Assembly (NCBI GenBank): GCA_022457065.1
Contig: JAJGBQ010000005.1
Location: 2,170,001 to 2,234,000, forward strand
DNA length: 64,000 bases
DNA from: Curvularia sp. ZM96
Lineage: Eukaryota > Ascomycota > Dothideomycetes > Pleosporales > Pleosporaceae
Reading direction: 5' to 3'
Shown here in pieces: positions 34,523 to 48,500 of this stretch. Under the pieces are notes generated by a model that saw only the letters and a list, made by a program, of their open reading frames with translations, was not told the origin of the DNA and did not search any database. Position numbers and translations under genes: made by a program. Position 1 is the stretch's first letter, and each line of letters opens with the position of its first letter.

Positions 34523-35972
34523 GATGTGGGATGTTTCGAGGACTTTGATTGGTTGTGGTAATGTTGCAAAGGAGCTAAGAGGTAAGTTTTGTAAGAAGGA
34601 TGTTATAGTATCGCACGAGGTTGATGGAATGAGACTGAATTGATACAGCTATACAAATGCGCCATTGAGTGATACTTATCTCTTCACCGAAGTCATCGCT
34701 TCTCTTTGACGCACGAAACCCCACGGACACGTTTGGTGGATTCTGTGCGCCAGCGTTCTCTGTAATCAGGCAATCTTACAAAGCACGGTGGAGTTTCCAA
34801 TCACCGCAGCAGAAGGCTTGGCGGATAAAACGCAGGCTCGCAGATAACGTAGGGGATTCGTTGGTGACGTATGGCTGCAGCCCAAAACCTGGAAAATGGC
34901 TTGAAACGCATATTGACATCGCTAATCAGGCAGCACGCAATCTGGTTGGGAACCGGAGAAAAGCAACGCTACTGCGAACAATGCGTGCGCTGCTTTCTAA
35001 GCGGCATGGCTCACTAAGCAACCGCTTGCGCTAGCGCCCCTTAGTAAGGTGTGAAGGCTTGCAGCCTTCCACCGGAATTTAATGCCGTCAATAGCTCCGC
35101 CGGCCTGTCATACGTTATGCCCGCTGAGCGTTACTTAGATCCATAGCCATGGCGATTGCGCAACAACGTTTCACGCTTTGCTCACCGCTATTGGTTACAC
35201 TATGATCTCGGGACGCATACTACGCTGCGGGTCAAGTTACCGATGACTCAACTTCAAAACGCTGACTTTGGTCTGCCTACACTTTCGAGCGCAGATTCAA
35301 GCCACCCATTTACCAGTCATGTGATCCTTAATAAACTCTTGTCAATCACCACAGTCTTAAAAGAGAGGAGTTTTTCATTGAAACTATCTGCCTCAGCTAT
35401 GTAAGGATCGTGGAAGACCTCCTGTGATTCTGAGGAAGAAACGGCCACTACAAACATCTCTCCCTCTTAAAGCAATGTTCTTGTGAGCTGCCGTTAATAA
35501 TGCGAGATTGCAAAAATGATGCACAGTCAATGATGGGATGAATACATTAAACCAGAGGAGCTTCGTGTGCCCGTCCATCTACGCTCATGCGTAAATAACC
35601 TATTGCGGAGCGTTTTGCTAATACGAAAAATCAGTATCCTGCATCTAACTAGGGAGAATTATCTAATTGTCGATTAGCTAATGCAACAAGAAGCAGTTAT
35701 ACATCCAGTCTCGTAATAGCTAAAATGCGATTCCAACGGCACACACTTGAAGCTGTGCATCGTCAAAATTCAAAATTCAAAATTCAAAATTCAAAAAAAA
35801 CTAGTCGCAAGATCCAGACAAAGGACATATCTAGTAACTCAGCATCACTAAGCTACTGTAGCGATGAACCAAAGTTACAGGAATTCCAATAGTATCGATA
35901 TACGGACTCGACATCTCCTTGGCGACTATTTAGCTAAAGGAATATTCGCTTTAGTCTTCTTATACAGAAATA
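34523..35972. other. Intergenic region bordering the AT-rich transposon block
   Basis: About 1.45 kb. The first part is the likely promoter of the MFS gene. A hairpin-forming stretch GAAGGCTTGCAGCCTTC lies near 35055-35071. AT content rises from about 35.6 kb onward. Short open frames (for example 34669-35034) have no recognisable domain. Confidence 0.45.
35763..35800. repeat. Tandem AAAATTC microsatellite
   Basis: About four exact copies of the 7-bp unit AAAATTC are followed by an A-run. It lies 170 bp outside the left boundary of the transposon nest. Such short A-rich repeats can be tails of non-LTR elements, but no element body is visible upstream. Confidence 0.75.
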
Positions 35973-36429
35973 ACGTACCTCACGGGTTGGTGAGCCACAC
36001 GGGTTCGTGAGACACCCTAAAACCCTACCAAAAACTCGATTTGACAGGGGTCTCTATCTCTATAAGTAGTACATAGAATAGTCTAAGAATTTTAGATAAT
36101 AGCTGCGTCTATATAAATATTAATATACTAGATTTCTAAAGTACTAGCTCTAATATATATAGAGATAACTATAAAAAACTAAATTAACGTACCTCACGGG
36201 TTCGTAGACCACACGGGTTCGTGGACCACTTTCGCTAAGACCCTATTAAAACTACTACCCTACTCTAATGTCGTAATAATAATAGTAGATAGAGCCCTCT
36301 TATAAAGGTTAGATATAGCTTGCCCTTTAAGCTCTTAAATAAGACGCGAATCTCTTAGAGTAACGCGCTATAGCTATCTTTAATATCTCTCGCGTTACAC
36401 TACGTCGACGACGCGCAGGATAGACTCTA

Positions 36430-37418
36430 TAGGTAGATCGCTAGCCTAAAATAATAAATCTAACTAAGCTTAAGAAGAAGATAGTTATTAAGTATATACT
36501 TAATCTTAATCTACGTAGATTTCTCTCTAGGCTCGTAGATATAGCTAATATAGCTAATTCTTTACGCGCTAAGCGTAATCTAGACTAAGTTAGCTAAAAC
36601 TAGCCTAGCACGTTCGTTAAGCGCCGCTCTAAGCTTAAAGTAAAGTTTAATCGTAAGTACGACTATAAGAGAGCCCTTTATAAGAATCCTAAGACTATTT
36701 AAGACTAGTTTAGCCTAGTAGCTAATATAAAAGCTAAGTATAGGATTCTAGATAACGACACGTTTAATTTTAATAAGACGGGCTTTATAATAGGTTAGAT
36801 TACCCTTAGAGCTATTATTATAGCTTTAGAGAGGCGTAGATAGCCTAAGACTATCTAGCTAGGTAATAGAGAGTGGGCGACAGTTATCTAGGGTATTAAC
36901 GCGACTAGATAGACGATTCTACTCTTTATTATACTTAAGGCGCGTTACTATCTCTTAAGCTAGTATAAGAATAGTAATATACTCTAGAACTAGATTATTA
37001 GGGTCTCTAAGAATAGCTAGATAACTAATAAGCTTAGTCTTATATAGCTAAAGTACTTTAATAAGTATATAAAGATAAAAAAGGTTAGCGCTAACTATCT
37101 ACTTATTATTAATAGCTATAAAAGCTATAACTCGCTAGATTTCTAAAAATACTATAAAGATAACTCTATTATTACTATTTATATACCTCTACACTCGTCT
37201 TATCTCTTATAGCCTCTTAATATAGGCTATTTTACCTCTTTAAAGTAGGCCTATAGATACTAAGTCGAATTACTTATACGCACCTAGATTAGTTACGTTA
37301 TAAAATAAGAGTTCCTACCTTACTTTAAGCAGGCTTTTAACGCCTTATTTACTACTAGTAATATCTAAGAAGGGTTTTAAGGCGCTAAATTAGTCTTATT
37401 TAACCTAGAACGAGTTAT
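36430..37418 (+). pseudogene. Degenerate Fot1/pogo-like transposase (element B, first part)
   Basis: Plus-strand remnant of a DDE_1-type transposase. Conserved blocks seen in the nearly intact copy at 54533-56178 can be followed here with stops at former Gln and Trp codons: GNREWATVI, then the LLIINSYKSYN block and the HSSYLL-PLNIGYF block. It stops at the insertion point of element E and resumes at 44827 and again at 51936. The approximate start is given because RIP has erased the ATG context. Confidence 0.7.
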
Positions 37419-37423
37419 ATCTA

Positions 37424-37913
37424 TGTTACACGGGGTTTCGCTATACTCACCTAGTCTCGGTCCAGGTTAGGGCGAGACTTATATAAAGTATTCCGTGCGA
37501 TTATTATCTAGCGATTCGTAGTAGAGTGAAGTTATAGGAGTTTAACTAATAATAAAGTAATAATTAATTCTATAAGATAGAATAATAATATAGCAATCTT
37601 GTTAAGTAATAACTTGTAAGAAAGTATAATCTAAGTTAACCACAACGAATATAATAAGGAAATCTAACCTATTCTTATATCTATTGCAATCTACCTAGCC
37701 GTCAGGATGGCTCTTACTATTACTAATAGTCTCTTCTGCTATAACGGTCTCCTGCCATTACATATGCCCCTACCATCACTAATGGTTGTTCTTAGCGTGA
37801 CGGTAGTCACGTGATCATCGCCCCGCGGTGATTATTACCTTTTAACGTAGTGCCTAATAGTCTCTAATCTACGGCCCTCGTCTAGGAGAGGTTCTTCGTT
37901 ATTACTTATAATA
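37424..37913 (-). repeat. Element E 3' LTR
   Basis: 490 bp, begins TGTTACACGGGG and ends ...TACTTATAATA in plus orientation. It pairs with 44332-44821. Differences between the two copies are mostly C-to-T and G-to-A transitions, as expected from RIP. Confidence 0.88.
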
Positions 37914-38052
37914 TTATCCCCCCTCTTAGAGTTATCGTCCTAATACCCTAGATTATCGTTTTCCTGTGTGTCGCTTAGCGCTAGCGGCGTAAATAAGTAT
38001 AGAGGTACGCCCGTCGTATCGTAAGCGTTCCTTCCTCTATACCTCCCTAACT

Positions 38053-38470
38053 ATGCCTAAAGTTCCGTCTTCTCGCTATATTCGTGCCTAGGGTTCGACT
38101 TCCAAGCGCCGCGCTCGTGCTGACCGTATAAAAGAGCAGGGTCACGAAATAACTTACTATTGTAAGCGGTATAAGGAGAAGAACCTTCGTTACTTTATAG
38201 ATACTGCGACTAGTCGCTGCGCTAGGTGTATCTCTATTACGGCTAAGTACAGCCTATTTATTTCTAAGGAAGAGTGGGAGAAGGTTTAGCGCGAGAAGTG
38301 GTAGAAGCAGATCGAAATTGCGCGTTTAAAGGCTTAGCTAGCTTAACGTGAGCTAGAACTCCTAGAGGCTGAGGCATAAGAGTAAGCATTTGCCGATCGA
38401 GATCTCGCCATTTTGAATTTTCAAGATTGCGCGAAAGAGCAGGCTAAGGGGAGTTCTGCCCCTAGTACGG
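38053..38470 (+). pseudogene. Element E accessory antisense frame: Cys-motif plus coiled-coil protein remnant
   Basis: Plus-strand frame, opposite to gag-pol, located between integrase and the 3' LTR. From the ATG at 38053 it reads for about 140 codons or more, interrupted only by TAG and TAA at positions that fit former CAG/CAA. It contains RCARCISITAKYSLFISKEE, a C-x2-C-x6-(C changed to Y) cluster, followed by a charged, Leu/Glu/Arg-rich segment that would form a coiled coil. Element F carries a frame of the same plan in the same relative place. I do not know its function. The 3' end is approximate. Confidence 0.55.
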
Positions 38471-38749
38471 ACCTTCTGATAACTAGACTATCGCTACTTA
38501 AATAGTTGACTAACTTAGGCTAGTTATAGGCTAACGCTTCTTTTAACCCCTTTTCCCTTAATTACTTTCTTTCCCTTAAGAATCTAGTTCTCGTTTCTCT
38601 AGATACTTCTAGTAGTACTTACGTACTAGTGACTTATAGTTCGTTAGGTTTCCTTTAGGTTCCTAAGTGTTATAGCTCTCTAGCTATTCTTGCTACTTAA
38701 CTAAGTACTTCTACTAACTACTAACTTTCTATAGGTTCTTGATTTCTTC

Positions 38750-41700
38750 GACCGTGTACTCGTCGTCTTCGAGCTCTATATCTTCTACTAGCTTGGCGTT
38801 TTAGGGTGCTAGTTCTAATAGTTTCTTGTAGAAAATATTATATATGCGCATGCCTAGTGGTAGCTGGAGTTTATAGTTTACTAGTCCTAACTTTTCTAGA
38901 ATTTCAAATAGTCCTAATTAGAGATTATCTAGCTTCTTGCTTAGTCGTTTAGTTTTTAGGTTTTGTCGTGATAAGAAAACTTTATTCCTCTTCTTAAAGA
39001 TTAGTCTCTTAATCCTTTACTTATTCGCGGCTTTAGATATCGTGAGGTTCCTATAAGCGATATTTTTGCTTAATTCTTCGTGTAGTTCTTATATTAGTTG
39101 GGCTTTATCGTCTGCTCTAACTATGATGCTTTTAATATCTTTTAGGTCTCGATAAGCAACTAGCTTATACCCGTAATTAGCGTAGTGCGGCAAGTGCTTT
39201 ATAGTTACTAACTTCGAACTGTTGTAGGCTAGTTGTGCTATTAGCAAGAGTTCGACCTAGTTGTCTTGTAGCTTATTGGCGTACATTCGTAAGTATTATT
39301 CTAGCGTCTAGTTCGTTCGTTCTATCTATCTATTAGTCTCTAGGTGGAAGCTAGTCGATAGCTTCTTCTTAACTCCTATTTTTGCTAAGAACGTTAACTA
39401 ATACTTTAATATAAATAGCTTATCTCTATCTATTATAAATTTCTTAGATATTCTATGCTCTAATATTAGTACCTTCGAAACTTTGTACGCGCACTCTTCC
39501 GCCGTAATAGTTTCTTCTATAGGTACGAACTTTGCCTCTTTAGTTAATTAGTATATAATTACTAGGATAGTGTCGCAAAGTCGAGCTAATTCTAGTTCTA
39601 GTGACTTTAGGAGCTTCACTATAAAGTCTATTGTTACGCTATTCTATAGTTATGTTAGTGGCGGTAGGGGTTGTAATAGGCTATAGGGCTTATGTCTCTT
39701 AGGCTTATTCTAGTAACATACTAAATAGTTACCTAATACTTCCTACACCTTCGCTCGCAAGCGTGGTATCTCGAATATCTTCTTTAGTCGCCTAACTATT
39801 TCTTCTACTACTACGTGTCCGTATTCTAGAGACTCGTGTAAGATTTAGATAAGTTTAGTTCTTATATAAGAAGGTACGTACGTCCGTGTGCCTTCTCTTA
39901 GCGCCTTAAGTTCCTTCCTATCGTTCGCTACTTCTAGTAGATAGGGATCTAGACGCTATAGCGTTGCTCTTTCCTGCCATTCTTGCGTCAATGTCTTTGT
40001 TAGCGCGGCTATCTTAGCTACTCTAGCTAGTTCCGGCTAGTTGTACTTCAAACTACCGTTAGGTATCCTTTTGAGTACTGCATCGTGTGGTTCTTTATGA
40101 CCTTTCTCGCGTAGGTCGGATCTTTAGCTTAGGGTATCCGCTGCTCTATTAAGCGATCCTGCTCGATGCGTGATCTTAAAGTCGAACTAAGATAGCATCT
40201 CGGCCTATCAGACTTATCTTTAGTTAAGTTTCTTAGTCGTCATGAAACTCGCTAGATTCTAGTAATTAGTAAAAATCTCGATCGTATCTAGAAGACCTAA
40301 CAGGTACACTTCCTATTATTTAAAGGCATTAACTACTCTAAGTAGCTCCTTATCGTAAATATTGTAGTTAAGTTCTACTCTTAAGAACTTTCTAGAATAG
40401 TAGAATACTGGTCTCTATTTCCCGTCTGGGCACTGCTGTGATAGTACAGCTCCTAGTGCATAGTCTAACGCGTCGGTCTCGACTCGCGTCTTTCGCCTTA
40501 GGTCGTACATTTCTAGTACGGGTGCTTCGAGGAATATCTGTTTAATCTGATTAAATGCTTCCTGATATTTCTTATTCTATTAGAATCCTACTTCCTTCTT
40601 CGTAATCTTAGAGAGTAGTGCGGTGATTTTTAAATAATCTTTAATAAACTTCTAATAGTAGTTGGCAAATCCTAGGAAGAATTGTACGTCTTTAACTATT
40701 TTAGGTTTTCTCTATTCCTGTATAGCCGCTATCTTCTTCGGATTCATTTTAACTCCTTTAGTTAAGATAATAAAGCCTAGGAATTCCGTTTCCTTAACGT
40801 GGAATTCGCACTTCTCTAGCTGCAGGTATAGCTTATATTTCTTAAGCTTCCTAAGTACTTTCTTGACATATTTAATGTATTCTTCGAGAGTCCCGCTAGA
40901 GTATACTAGTACATCGTCTAGATAAGCTATAGTAAAGACTCTAAGATATTTATAAAGCGCGTTATTAATAACTAACTAAAAGGTCGCGGGTGTATTCGTT
41001 AACTCTATTAGCATAACCTAGAATTTAAATAGTCTATACTTTGTCTTAAACGCCGTCTTCTACTCGTGTCCCTTCTTGATTCTAATTTGATAGAATCCTT
41101 CCCGTATATCGAACTTCGTAAACTACTTAGCTCTCTAGAGTTAATCTATGAGCTCTGATATTAGTAGTAAGGGATATTAGTTCTTCTAAGTAATGCTATT
41201 TAACCGCTGGAAGTCGATATATAGTCGCTATTTCCCGTTCGGCTTTTTTACGAATAATATAGGTGAGGCTATTAGGCCGTGTTCTAGTTAGATAAATCTC
41301 TTTTTTAAATTCTTTTTTAGGTATGTCTATAGCTTAGCATCGTGCTCTAGTGCTATCGGGTACATTAGTTCTAAGCTTAACTTCGCTTCTTCCTCTAGGA
41401 TGATCTTATGATCCTACTCCTAGTGTTTAGCTAGGTCTATTGCTTTATTTTTCTCGAATAGTTCTCTAAACTTGTTCGTTTAATATACTTCTAGTATATC
41501 TAGTGGTAAGGGTCCTTCCTTTGTGGTCGCGACTCGTCTTATCTATATGACTCCTACTTGCTGAGGGTCCTTCGCATAGATTCTCGCGATCTTATGCGGT
41601 GAGATCTTGCTAAATCTCCTGTCCTGGGTTGAGCTCTGATCCGTCGGGCGTGTCTCCTTTCGTACTCTAGCAACCTTGCGCGCAGGTTTTTGGCTAAGTA

Positions 41701-44268
41701 TTATCTTCTTTTGCCAATTAATAGCGGGGTTATAGGCCTCTAGCTAGTCATAACTAATTAGCAGGTCCGTTTCTCCTAGGTCTATAATGCTAATATTTAT
41801 TTAGCTTTCCGTGTCTGCCATCTTTAGTGTCACTAACTTGGTCTCTAGCCTGATCGTGCCGTTTCCGTATGCCACGGGTATATTCTCGGCCGATACTACT
41901 TCTAATAGAATCTTCCTATTCTAGTAGGGTATCCTGTATTTTTCTACTATTTGAGATAAGATTATAGTTCGCACAGCTCCGCTGTCTATAGTCGCTTTTA
42001 TCTTATGTCCGTGTATATGCATAATCGCCGTTAGTTTCAACGCGCGATTACTAGTGACTTGTACTTATCTAAGGGTCGTTTTAGGACTGTCTTTACTAGC
42101 TTGACCCTGTCCCTGGCGGCATTCTAGTTTTTTGGCTAAGAGCGTCGGCCCTTTTCTAACCTCTTCCTTTCCTTAGGGAATTTTCTAGCTTATTGCTTGG
42201 CTGCTAAGTGATCTGGACAGGCGTCCCTATAGCATAATCTCCAATTACTATGTCTATGTGGTACAAGTTCTCTTCTGGTCGTCTATTCTCTCGTGGTCTT
42301 ATTCACGCGTCGTAGACCTCTATTCTTCCGATCGGTACTACGCGGAAAGTAACTATTGTTTACTTTTGCATTAAAGTGTATCGTACACTAGTCTTTCGTG
42401 TAAAAGGTCTAGTAGATATTTATGTGTGGCATTATTTTCTCTAGTATCTCTGGCGTCAGGATTTGATTCTTTGTCGTGTCATGAGTTTTGTATCCTACTA
42501 TTCGGCATTCCTTAGCCGCTATGGTTCTGTGTAGGTAGTGGCTTTCCTGCCTTGCCTTAATTCGCTGTTTCTGGTGGAATTGGCATTTCTCTATATAGTT
42601 TATCCATTCTAGGCGCTCGTGCGCCTCTTGGTGTTCTTCCTAGTGGATGTGGCAATCTAATATTAGGCATTCTTCCGCCCATAGGTATATGTGGCAGTAG
42701 CTATATTTATCTAGCTTGCTCTGCTCCTTTTTATCTGCGTGGTACATGCAAAAATCCCTTTTATAGTCGACCTAGTAGAATCGTTAGTGAATTTCTTCTT
42801 TCTTATTATAATCCTCCGCTAGTTAGTATTCTAGTAGCGTGGGGTCCGTGAAAAGAGGTTATTCCTCAAACGCTCTTCTTGCTATAGTGTCGGCCTCCTA
42901 GCCGGTAATATTAAGTCGTCGAGCGCGATACGCACAGGTATCCGCTATATGGGTGGCGTCGCTATATAGCCAATATTCCTCTTTCGCTAGTCGTTACTAT
43001 ATATCTATAGCGTTGATTTTCTAATTGGTAGGTTCTAGAGTTACCTATTGTATGACCTCGTTCGCTTGAATAGGTCTAGGAACTACCTTGAAGTCGTCGT
43101 CGTCGTTTAAGCGCGCCTCTTCGTATAGGTCCATATCGCTGAGATTGTCGTTTAAATTCTTAATAGATAGTAAGATGGACGGCTAAGCCCTTAGTATCTT
43201 TATCTTCACTACTACCTATTTACTAACTTCGTTCTTTAGGCAGTCTCTGCGGAAGTGTCCTAACTCCCCGCATCCGAGATATGCTTTATTGTCGTAACGC
43301 CTCTAGCGTTCTTCCTTAGAAAGACCGTCTTAGCCTTTTTCTTGGGGTTTCTTATTCTTAGACTTCTCCTATACCTTGCCGGCTATAATAGTATTACTAT
43401 CTTTGTCTTTGTTACTGCGGTGTTTCTTAGTATTAGCTGACGTAGGCTAGAACTGTTTCCTTTTCTACTTATTCCTTTCCTATAGCCTGTGATTAATGCG
43501 CGTAGCTAGCTTGATTAATGCGTGCAGCGTTTCTAGCTTATCGTGGTATACAAGTCCGTCTTTGACATTTTCCTTAAGTCCTGCTTCGTATGCCGTACGA
43601 AGCGATGCGTCGTTCTAATCGATCCTAGACTGCAGTTGTTTGAACTCAGCCGTGTACGCGGATACTGACTTAGTTTGGCGCAAACGAGTAATCGCTCTCT
43701 CTACTTGTTTCTTTTTATCTATCTCGCCAAAGATACGTCCTATTTCCATCTTAAAGTTTTCCTAGTTCTTAAATAGCTCTTGTGTTTCCCTCTTAGTCCT
43801 ATAATTATCTGTGTCCTTCAGGAAATTCTTAACGTATAGCTGCACCTATCTAGCTACCTTGCCCTTTATATACGTACTAGCTAGTAGGATCTTTTCCTAG
43901 TCGTTAGGTACTCTATAGTATTCGCTGTAGAGGTTAGTACTAGTTAGGAACGTCTATAGATCGTTGTGACTTCCATCGAACTTCTCTAGTAGCGCTATCT
44001 TAGGTTTTACGGTAGTTCTTTTCTCGTTAGGGGTGGCCATTAGCTAGCTCGTAAGCTAATTAATTATTTCCTATATGCTAGCTATCTACTATACTTAGAT
44101 CGTGGCCTATCGCCTAAGATTTCGCAGTTCTCGCACGTGACGCATGTTGTCGTCCTCGTCGTCACTTGGGGTCAGCATCTTATCGTCGAGTGCTAGGTTA
44201 GGCCTGGGTGCTAGTCCTTAGACAGGTCCCTAGGCACTATCTTAAGATTAAGAGTGTGCGTGAGACAT
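38750..44268 (-). pseudogene. Element E gag-pol remnant
   Basis: Minus-strand degenerate gag-pol. The likely gag start is ATG at 44268 (MSHAHS...), with stops at what look like Gln codons within the first residues. A CCHC zinc knuckle remnant (YLGCGELGHFRRDC, first Cys changed to Tyr) lies near 43285-43240. Reverse transcriptase carries AYLDDVLVYSSGTLEEY near 40930-40895, RNase H follows near 40450, and integrase spans about 39800-38900 with DRDKLF and HLETNRQIERTNQTLE (stops read as Gln). Both ends are approximate. Confidence 0.82.
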
Positions 44269-44331
44269 CTTAAATCTTAATTAGGCGTACTATTAGTTAA
44301 ATCCTTCTATAGAATCCGTAGGTAGTTAAAG

Positions 44332-44821
44332 TATTACATGGGGTTTCGCTATACTTACCTAGTCTTAGTCTAGATTAGGGCGAGACTTATATAAAGTATT
44401 CTGTGCGATTATTATCTGGCGATTCGTAGTAGAGTGAAGTTATAGAAGTTTAACTAATAATAAAGTAATAATTAATTCTATAAGATAGAATAATAATATA
44501 GCAATCTTATTAAGTAATAACTTGTAAGAAAGTATAATCTAAGTTAACTATAACGAATATAATAAGGAAATCTAACCTATTCTTATATCTATTGCAATCT
44601 GCCTGGCCGTTAGGATGGCTCTTGCTATTACTGACAGTCTCTTCTACTGTGACGGTCTCCTGCCATCACATATGCCCCTGCTATCACTGACGGTTGTTCT
44701 TGGCGTGACGGCAGTCACGTGATCATCGCCCCGCGGTGATCATTACCTTTTGACGTGGTGCCTAATGGTCTCCAACCTGCGGCCCTCGTCCAGGAGAGGT
44801 CCTTCGTTGTTACTTGTAACA
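44332..44821 (-). repeat. Element E 5' LTR
   Basis: 490 bp, the same length as the partner LTR. Its outer end retains ...TTGTAACA, while its inner TG has become TA. A CA/TG-containing patch with TCACGTGATCATCGCC survives near 44714-44729. Confidence 0.88.
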
Positions 44822-45081
44822 ATCTACTCTTAATATTAAGTTACGCACTCTATTACCTCTACCTATTAATAACTAGCTCTAGGTGTCGTAAACGTCTAGT
44901 AATACCCTAAAATTAGGGTCGTAATTAACGCTAGTAAAATAGAGAATTTAAAGGTATATAGATAGTTTACTAACGTCTATAGTAGAGGCCTTTAAAAAGA
45001 TCTTAAAGAGGGTAGCTATTATCGCGTATAAGTTAGTATTAGCGTAAAAGCGGATTACTAAGCTTAAAGTAGCTAACGTAG

Positions 45082-45503
45082 TGTTACGAACCTAAAGGAA
45101 GGAGGCACGGCGGTTAAGTTAAGGAACATCGACGCCCAGTCGATGGGGCCATATGTAACGCGGGGGTTAGTGTCACGTGACTCCCTCGGACCTCTATGCA
45201 CGAGGAAGGGTCTTGGCAGACTCCTCGTACATTAGCTATAGAGGAAGGCTCCTCGTATATTAGCTACCGAGCAATCCTTAGGCTCCTCTAACTAAGGGTT
45301 ACGAGCATTACAAGTATATAGGAATAGGTATTAGGCCTTTAAGGCTCGATGTGTTTAACTTAAGTTACGAGTACAAGTATAATATAAGAGTTACTTGTAG
45401 AGACACTATCTATATTACCCTATTACTTTATCCGCGAAAACTAATCTTAGAGTCTTAACACTAGAAGTCTTATATTACTTCTACTTAAGATCTACTCTTA
45501 ATA
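45082..45503 (+). repeat. Element F 5' LTR
   Basis: 422 bp from TGTTACGAACC to ...CTCTTAATA. It retains more CA/TG than its partner, for example GGGGCCATATGTAACG near 45146 against a fully transitioned version in the 3' LTR. Confidence 0.9.
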
Positions 45504-45529
45504 CTTTAAATACCCTCACGATAAGCGAC

Positions 45530-48500
45530 ATTGCTATAGACACCCCTACCGCTTTCTAGACTAGAGAATCTGCCGCACGTAGTAATAAGCCTGACTTATA
45601 CTATGGCGACCGCAATAAGCTTGAAGCTTAGATTCTCTAGGCTAACTATTACTTCTACCTAGAAGGAGATAGGATTAAGGACGATAATAAGGTTATTATC
45701 GCCACCTCTTACTTTTAAGGTAATGCTAAGAAATAGGCTAACCCTATTATCTAACGTTATATAGACGAGTCTATTAACGACGCCGATAATGCCGCCCTAG
45801 TCGAAGACTAGGACGCCTTTAAGGTTAAAATGCGATAGAACTTCTTACTATTTAAAGAATTAGTAGTCGCGGAGTAAAAGATTCAGACCCTACGATAGAC
45901 TAGGCCTGCCGCTAACTACACAACCCTATTCTAATAGTACGCCACGAGAATTAATTAGGATAATAACGCTCTTATACGTATATATAAATAAGGTCTTAAA
46001 CCCTTAGTACGTAAGGAACTTATAAGAACTAGAACCTTAATTACTAACCTTAAAGAACTTATAACTAAAGCTATGAGATTAGACAACGAACTTTACGAAC
46101 TCGCACTAGAAGAACGACTCTTTAAGCAGGGAACGCGCAACCCTGAAAAAACAAACGATTGACCTCGACAAAACTAATACCGACGATCGCAATCTAATAT
46201 AGGGAAATAACGAAGCTATACTTCTAGGACTCTAGGAGCCTACTATAGATTTAGTGTAGAACTAATGCACCTTAACAACCTTAATAAAGGTAAAGGGCTA
46301 GAAAGGAATAATAAGAAATAATCTAAGAAAACGTTTAACTACTATAAGTGTAGTAAGGAAGGCCATATAGCACGCGATTGCTAGAGCGCAGATACGAATA
46401 AAGTTAAGCGATAACTTAACGTAATACGAAGAAAGTTAGAATTCAACGACGATAAGAAATAGAATATTATTACCTAACTAACGCTGACTGCACCTAACGG
46501 GGAAGAAGAACTTCTTAAAGGATTTGAAGACATTACCCTCACAGCTCTAGAAGCATCTGATAAGGATGACGAACCTCTAAGCGATAAGGAATACGAGACA
46601 CCTAAGGAAAAGGAACCTTAGACGCCTAAGACAAAGTACGAAAAGATGGCTAGCTTTAAGGAAAAGTATTAACTAGCTACACTAGCACGATTGCCTAGTT
46701 AAGATAACACCTATTATGTGGAAACTTAGATTTAGAAGCTAAACGAAATACTTAGACAGGAGCACACTATATACGACTACACTTAACCTAGAATACTACT
46801 TCTAATATACTATGACCTATAGTACCTCTAAGCTAACATTGACTTCTACGAAATTAAAACCACGCAAAAACTACCTAACTACGCACACATCTCCGCTAAC
46901 ATTTAGAGATTATAAGGGAAGGCGCACTAATGCAACGAATAGCATCGCCAACCCTATTAGCAAAAGGAACTAGATATACTACAATAGGTATAAAAGGCAC
47001 AAGAAGCCTAGACTAATGATAATATATACTAAATTAGTTAATACTAGTATAACGTAAATAACCCGCAATATAATAAGTTACACTAGACCGTATATACTAC
47101 TAAGTTCTGCCTAGCACACTAGAACGCTAAACGGAACGAAGGATGGTTACTAAAGAAGGTTTAAGGAGAGCCTAGATGTAAATAGATATAGCACGAATGC
47201 AAGAACGACCTATGCGCTAAATATCTATAGGAAAAGAGGAGAACGATCTACTTCCTAGAGTATAGAAACGAAAAGAAAGACATTATCGATATATAGATTA
47301 CATATGCGAACGAGGACAGCATCACTAGAGAGTGTAACTAGCCGTAGTAGTAAATATACCTAAGCAATAAGTACGATAAGCACTAAGACGCTAAAGAATA
47401 TTATGGCTACGCAGAACTATAGTCTTTTTTAGGCCAGCGACAAGAGAACGCGGCCCCTCTAGGGAAATTAATATAGTAAACTCTCTAGGATTAATTAAGC
47501 TTATAGTGAAGCTTAACAGAATATAGATGTAGGCACTAGTAGATTTAGGAGCACAGGATAACTATATTTTAGCGCACGTAGTCTAGAAAGTAGGACTTTC
47601 GCAGCTACGGAAATAATATCCTTACCTACTATATGTCGCCACTGGCGAGTTAATGCTAAAAGAAAACGAGATAATATATAAGGTTAAATAAGTAACGCTT
47701 AGCATCTAAGAGTATAAGGAGAGAATTAACCTAGACGTTCTTAGACTAGCTATCCACGATATTATATTAGGACTCCTATGGCTACGAAAACATAACCCAC
47801 GGATCGACTAGAAGTTAAAGGTATTTTAATTTAAGTACTGCGGACTAGGCGTAACCGCAAGCTAGTCTAGATATTAGCAGAGTTCGATAGTAGATAAGAG
47901 TAATATTGCTAAGTAGTGTAATAACGCAGAAAGAGAAGTGTACTTAAAAGGTAGTTCCTAGGATAGGAAGCCAAACCTAGTAGATACCGATACTAGGCTA
48001 ACGGATTAAGAAGCTAGAGGTAAACAGGAGAAGAGCGCAACTCTAGAGATCCCTAAACAATATAGAAGATTCGAATATCTATTTTAGGAAGTAGTAGACG
48101 AACAAGTGTTACTAAAGTATTAACTCTAGGACTATAAGATAGTCTTATAGAAAGAAAAGCAACTAACTTTTAGCCTAATTTATTAATAATTAGAACGAGA
48201 ACTTATAGTACTATAAGAGTACCTAGACAAGTTATTAGCTAAAGGCTATATACGACTATTAATATCTCTAGTAGAATATCTAGTTATATTCGTACTAAAG
48301 AAGAATAGAATAGATCGACTATACGTCAACTATAGAAAACTAAACGATATTATAGTTAAGAATTAATACCTACTACTAAATATTAAAGAACTCTAGAATT
48401 AATTATCTTAAGTAAAGATCTTTATAGTACTAGATCTAAGAGACGGATACTATCTTATTAGAATTAAGAAAGGTAAAGAATGGAAAATAGCTTTTCGAAC

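Larger units (their letters stand above)
37424..44821 (-). mobile_element. Element E: Ty3/gypsy LTR retrotransposon, RIP-degraded
   Basis: A 7,398-bp element bounded by two 490-bp LTRs and a perfect 5-bp target duplication ATCTA (37419-37423 and 44822-44826). It lies inside the transposase of element B. The coding strand is minus: gag begins near 44268 and pol runs down to about 38750. All major domains are recognisable despite many stops. An additional frame runs in the opposite sense between integrase and the 3' LTR. The order RT-RNaseH-integrase places it in Ty3/gypsy (Metaviridae-type). Confidence 0.9.

Noticed and set aside
34669..35034. 121-codon frame upstream of the second MFS gene
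   Set aside because: No domain; region grades into AT-rich repeats. Treated as intergenic.
35763..35800. Repeated AAAATTC units considered as a CRISPR-like or centromeric array
   Set aside because: Only about four 7-bp units without spacers in a eukaryotic genome; a microsatellite.
40662..40925. 87-codon plus-strand frame within the transposon block
   Set aside because: It is the antisense of the reverse transcriptase of element E, whose minus-strand reading shows the YLDD motif.
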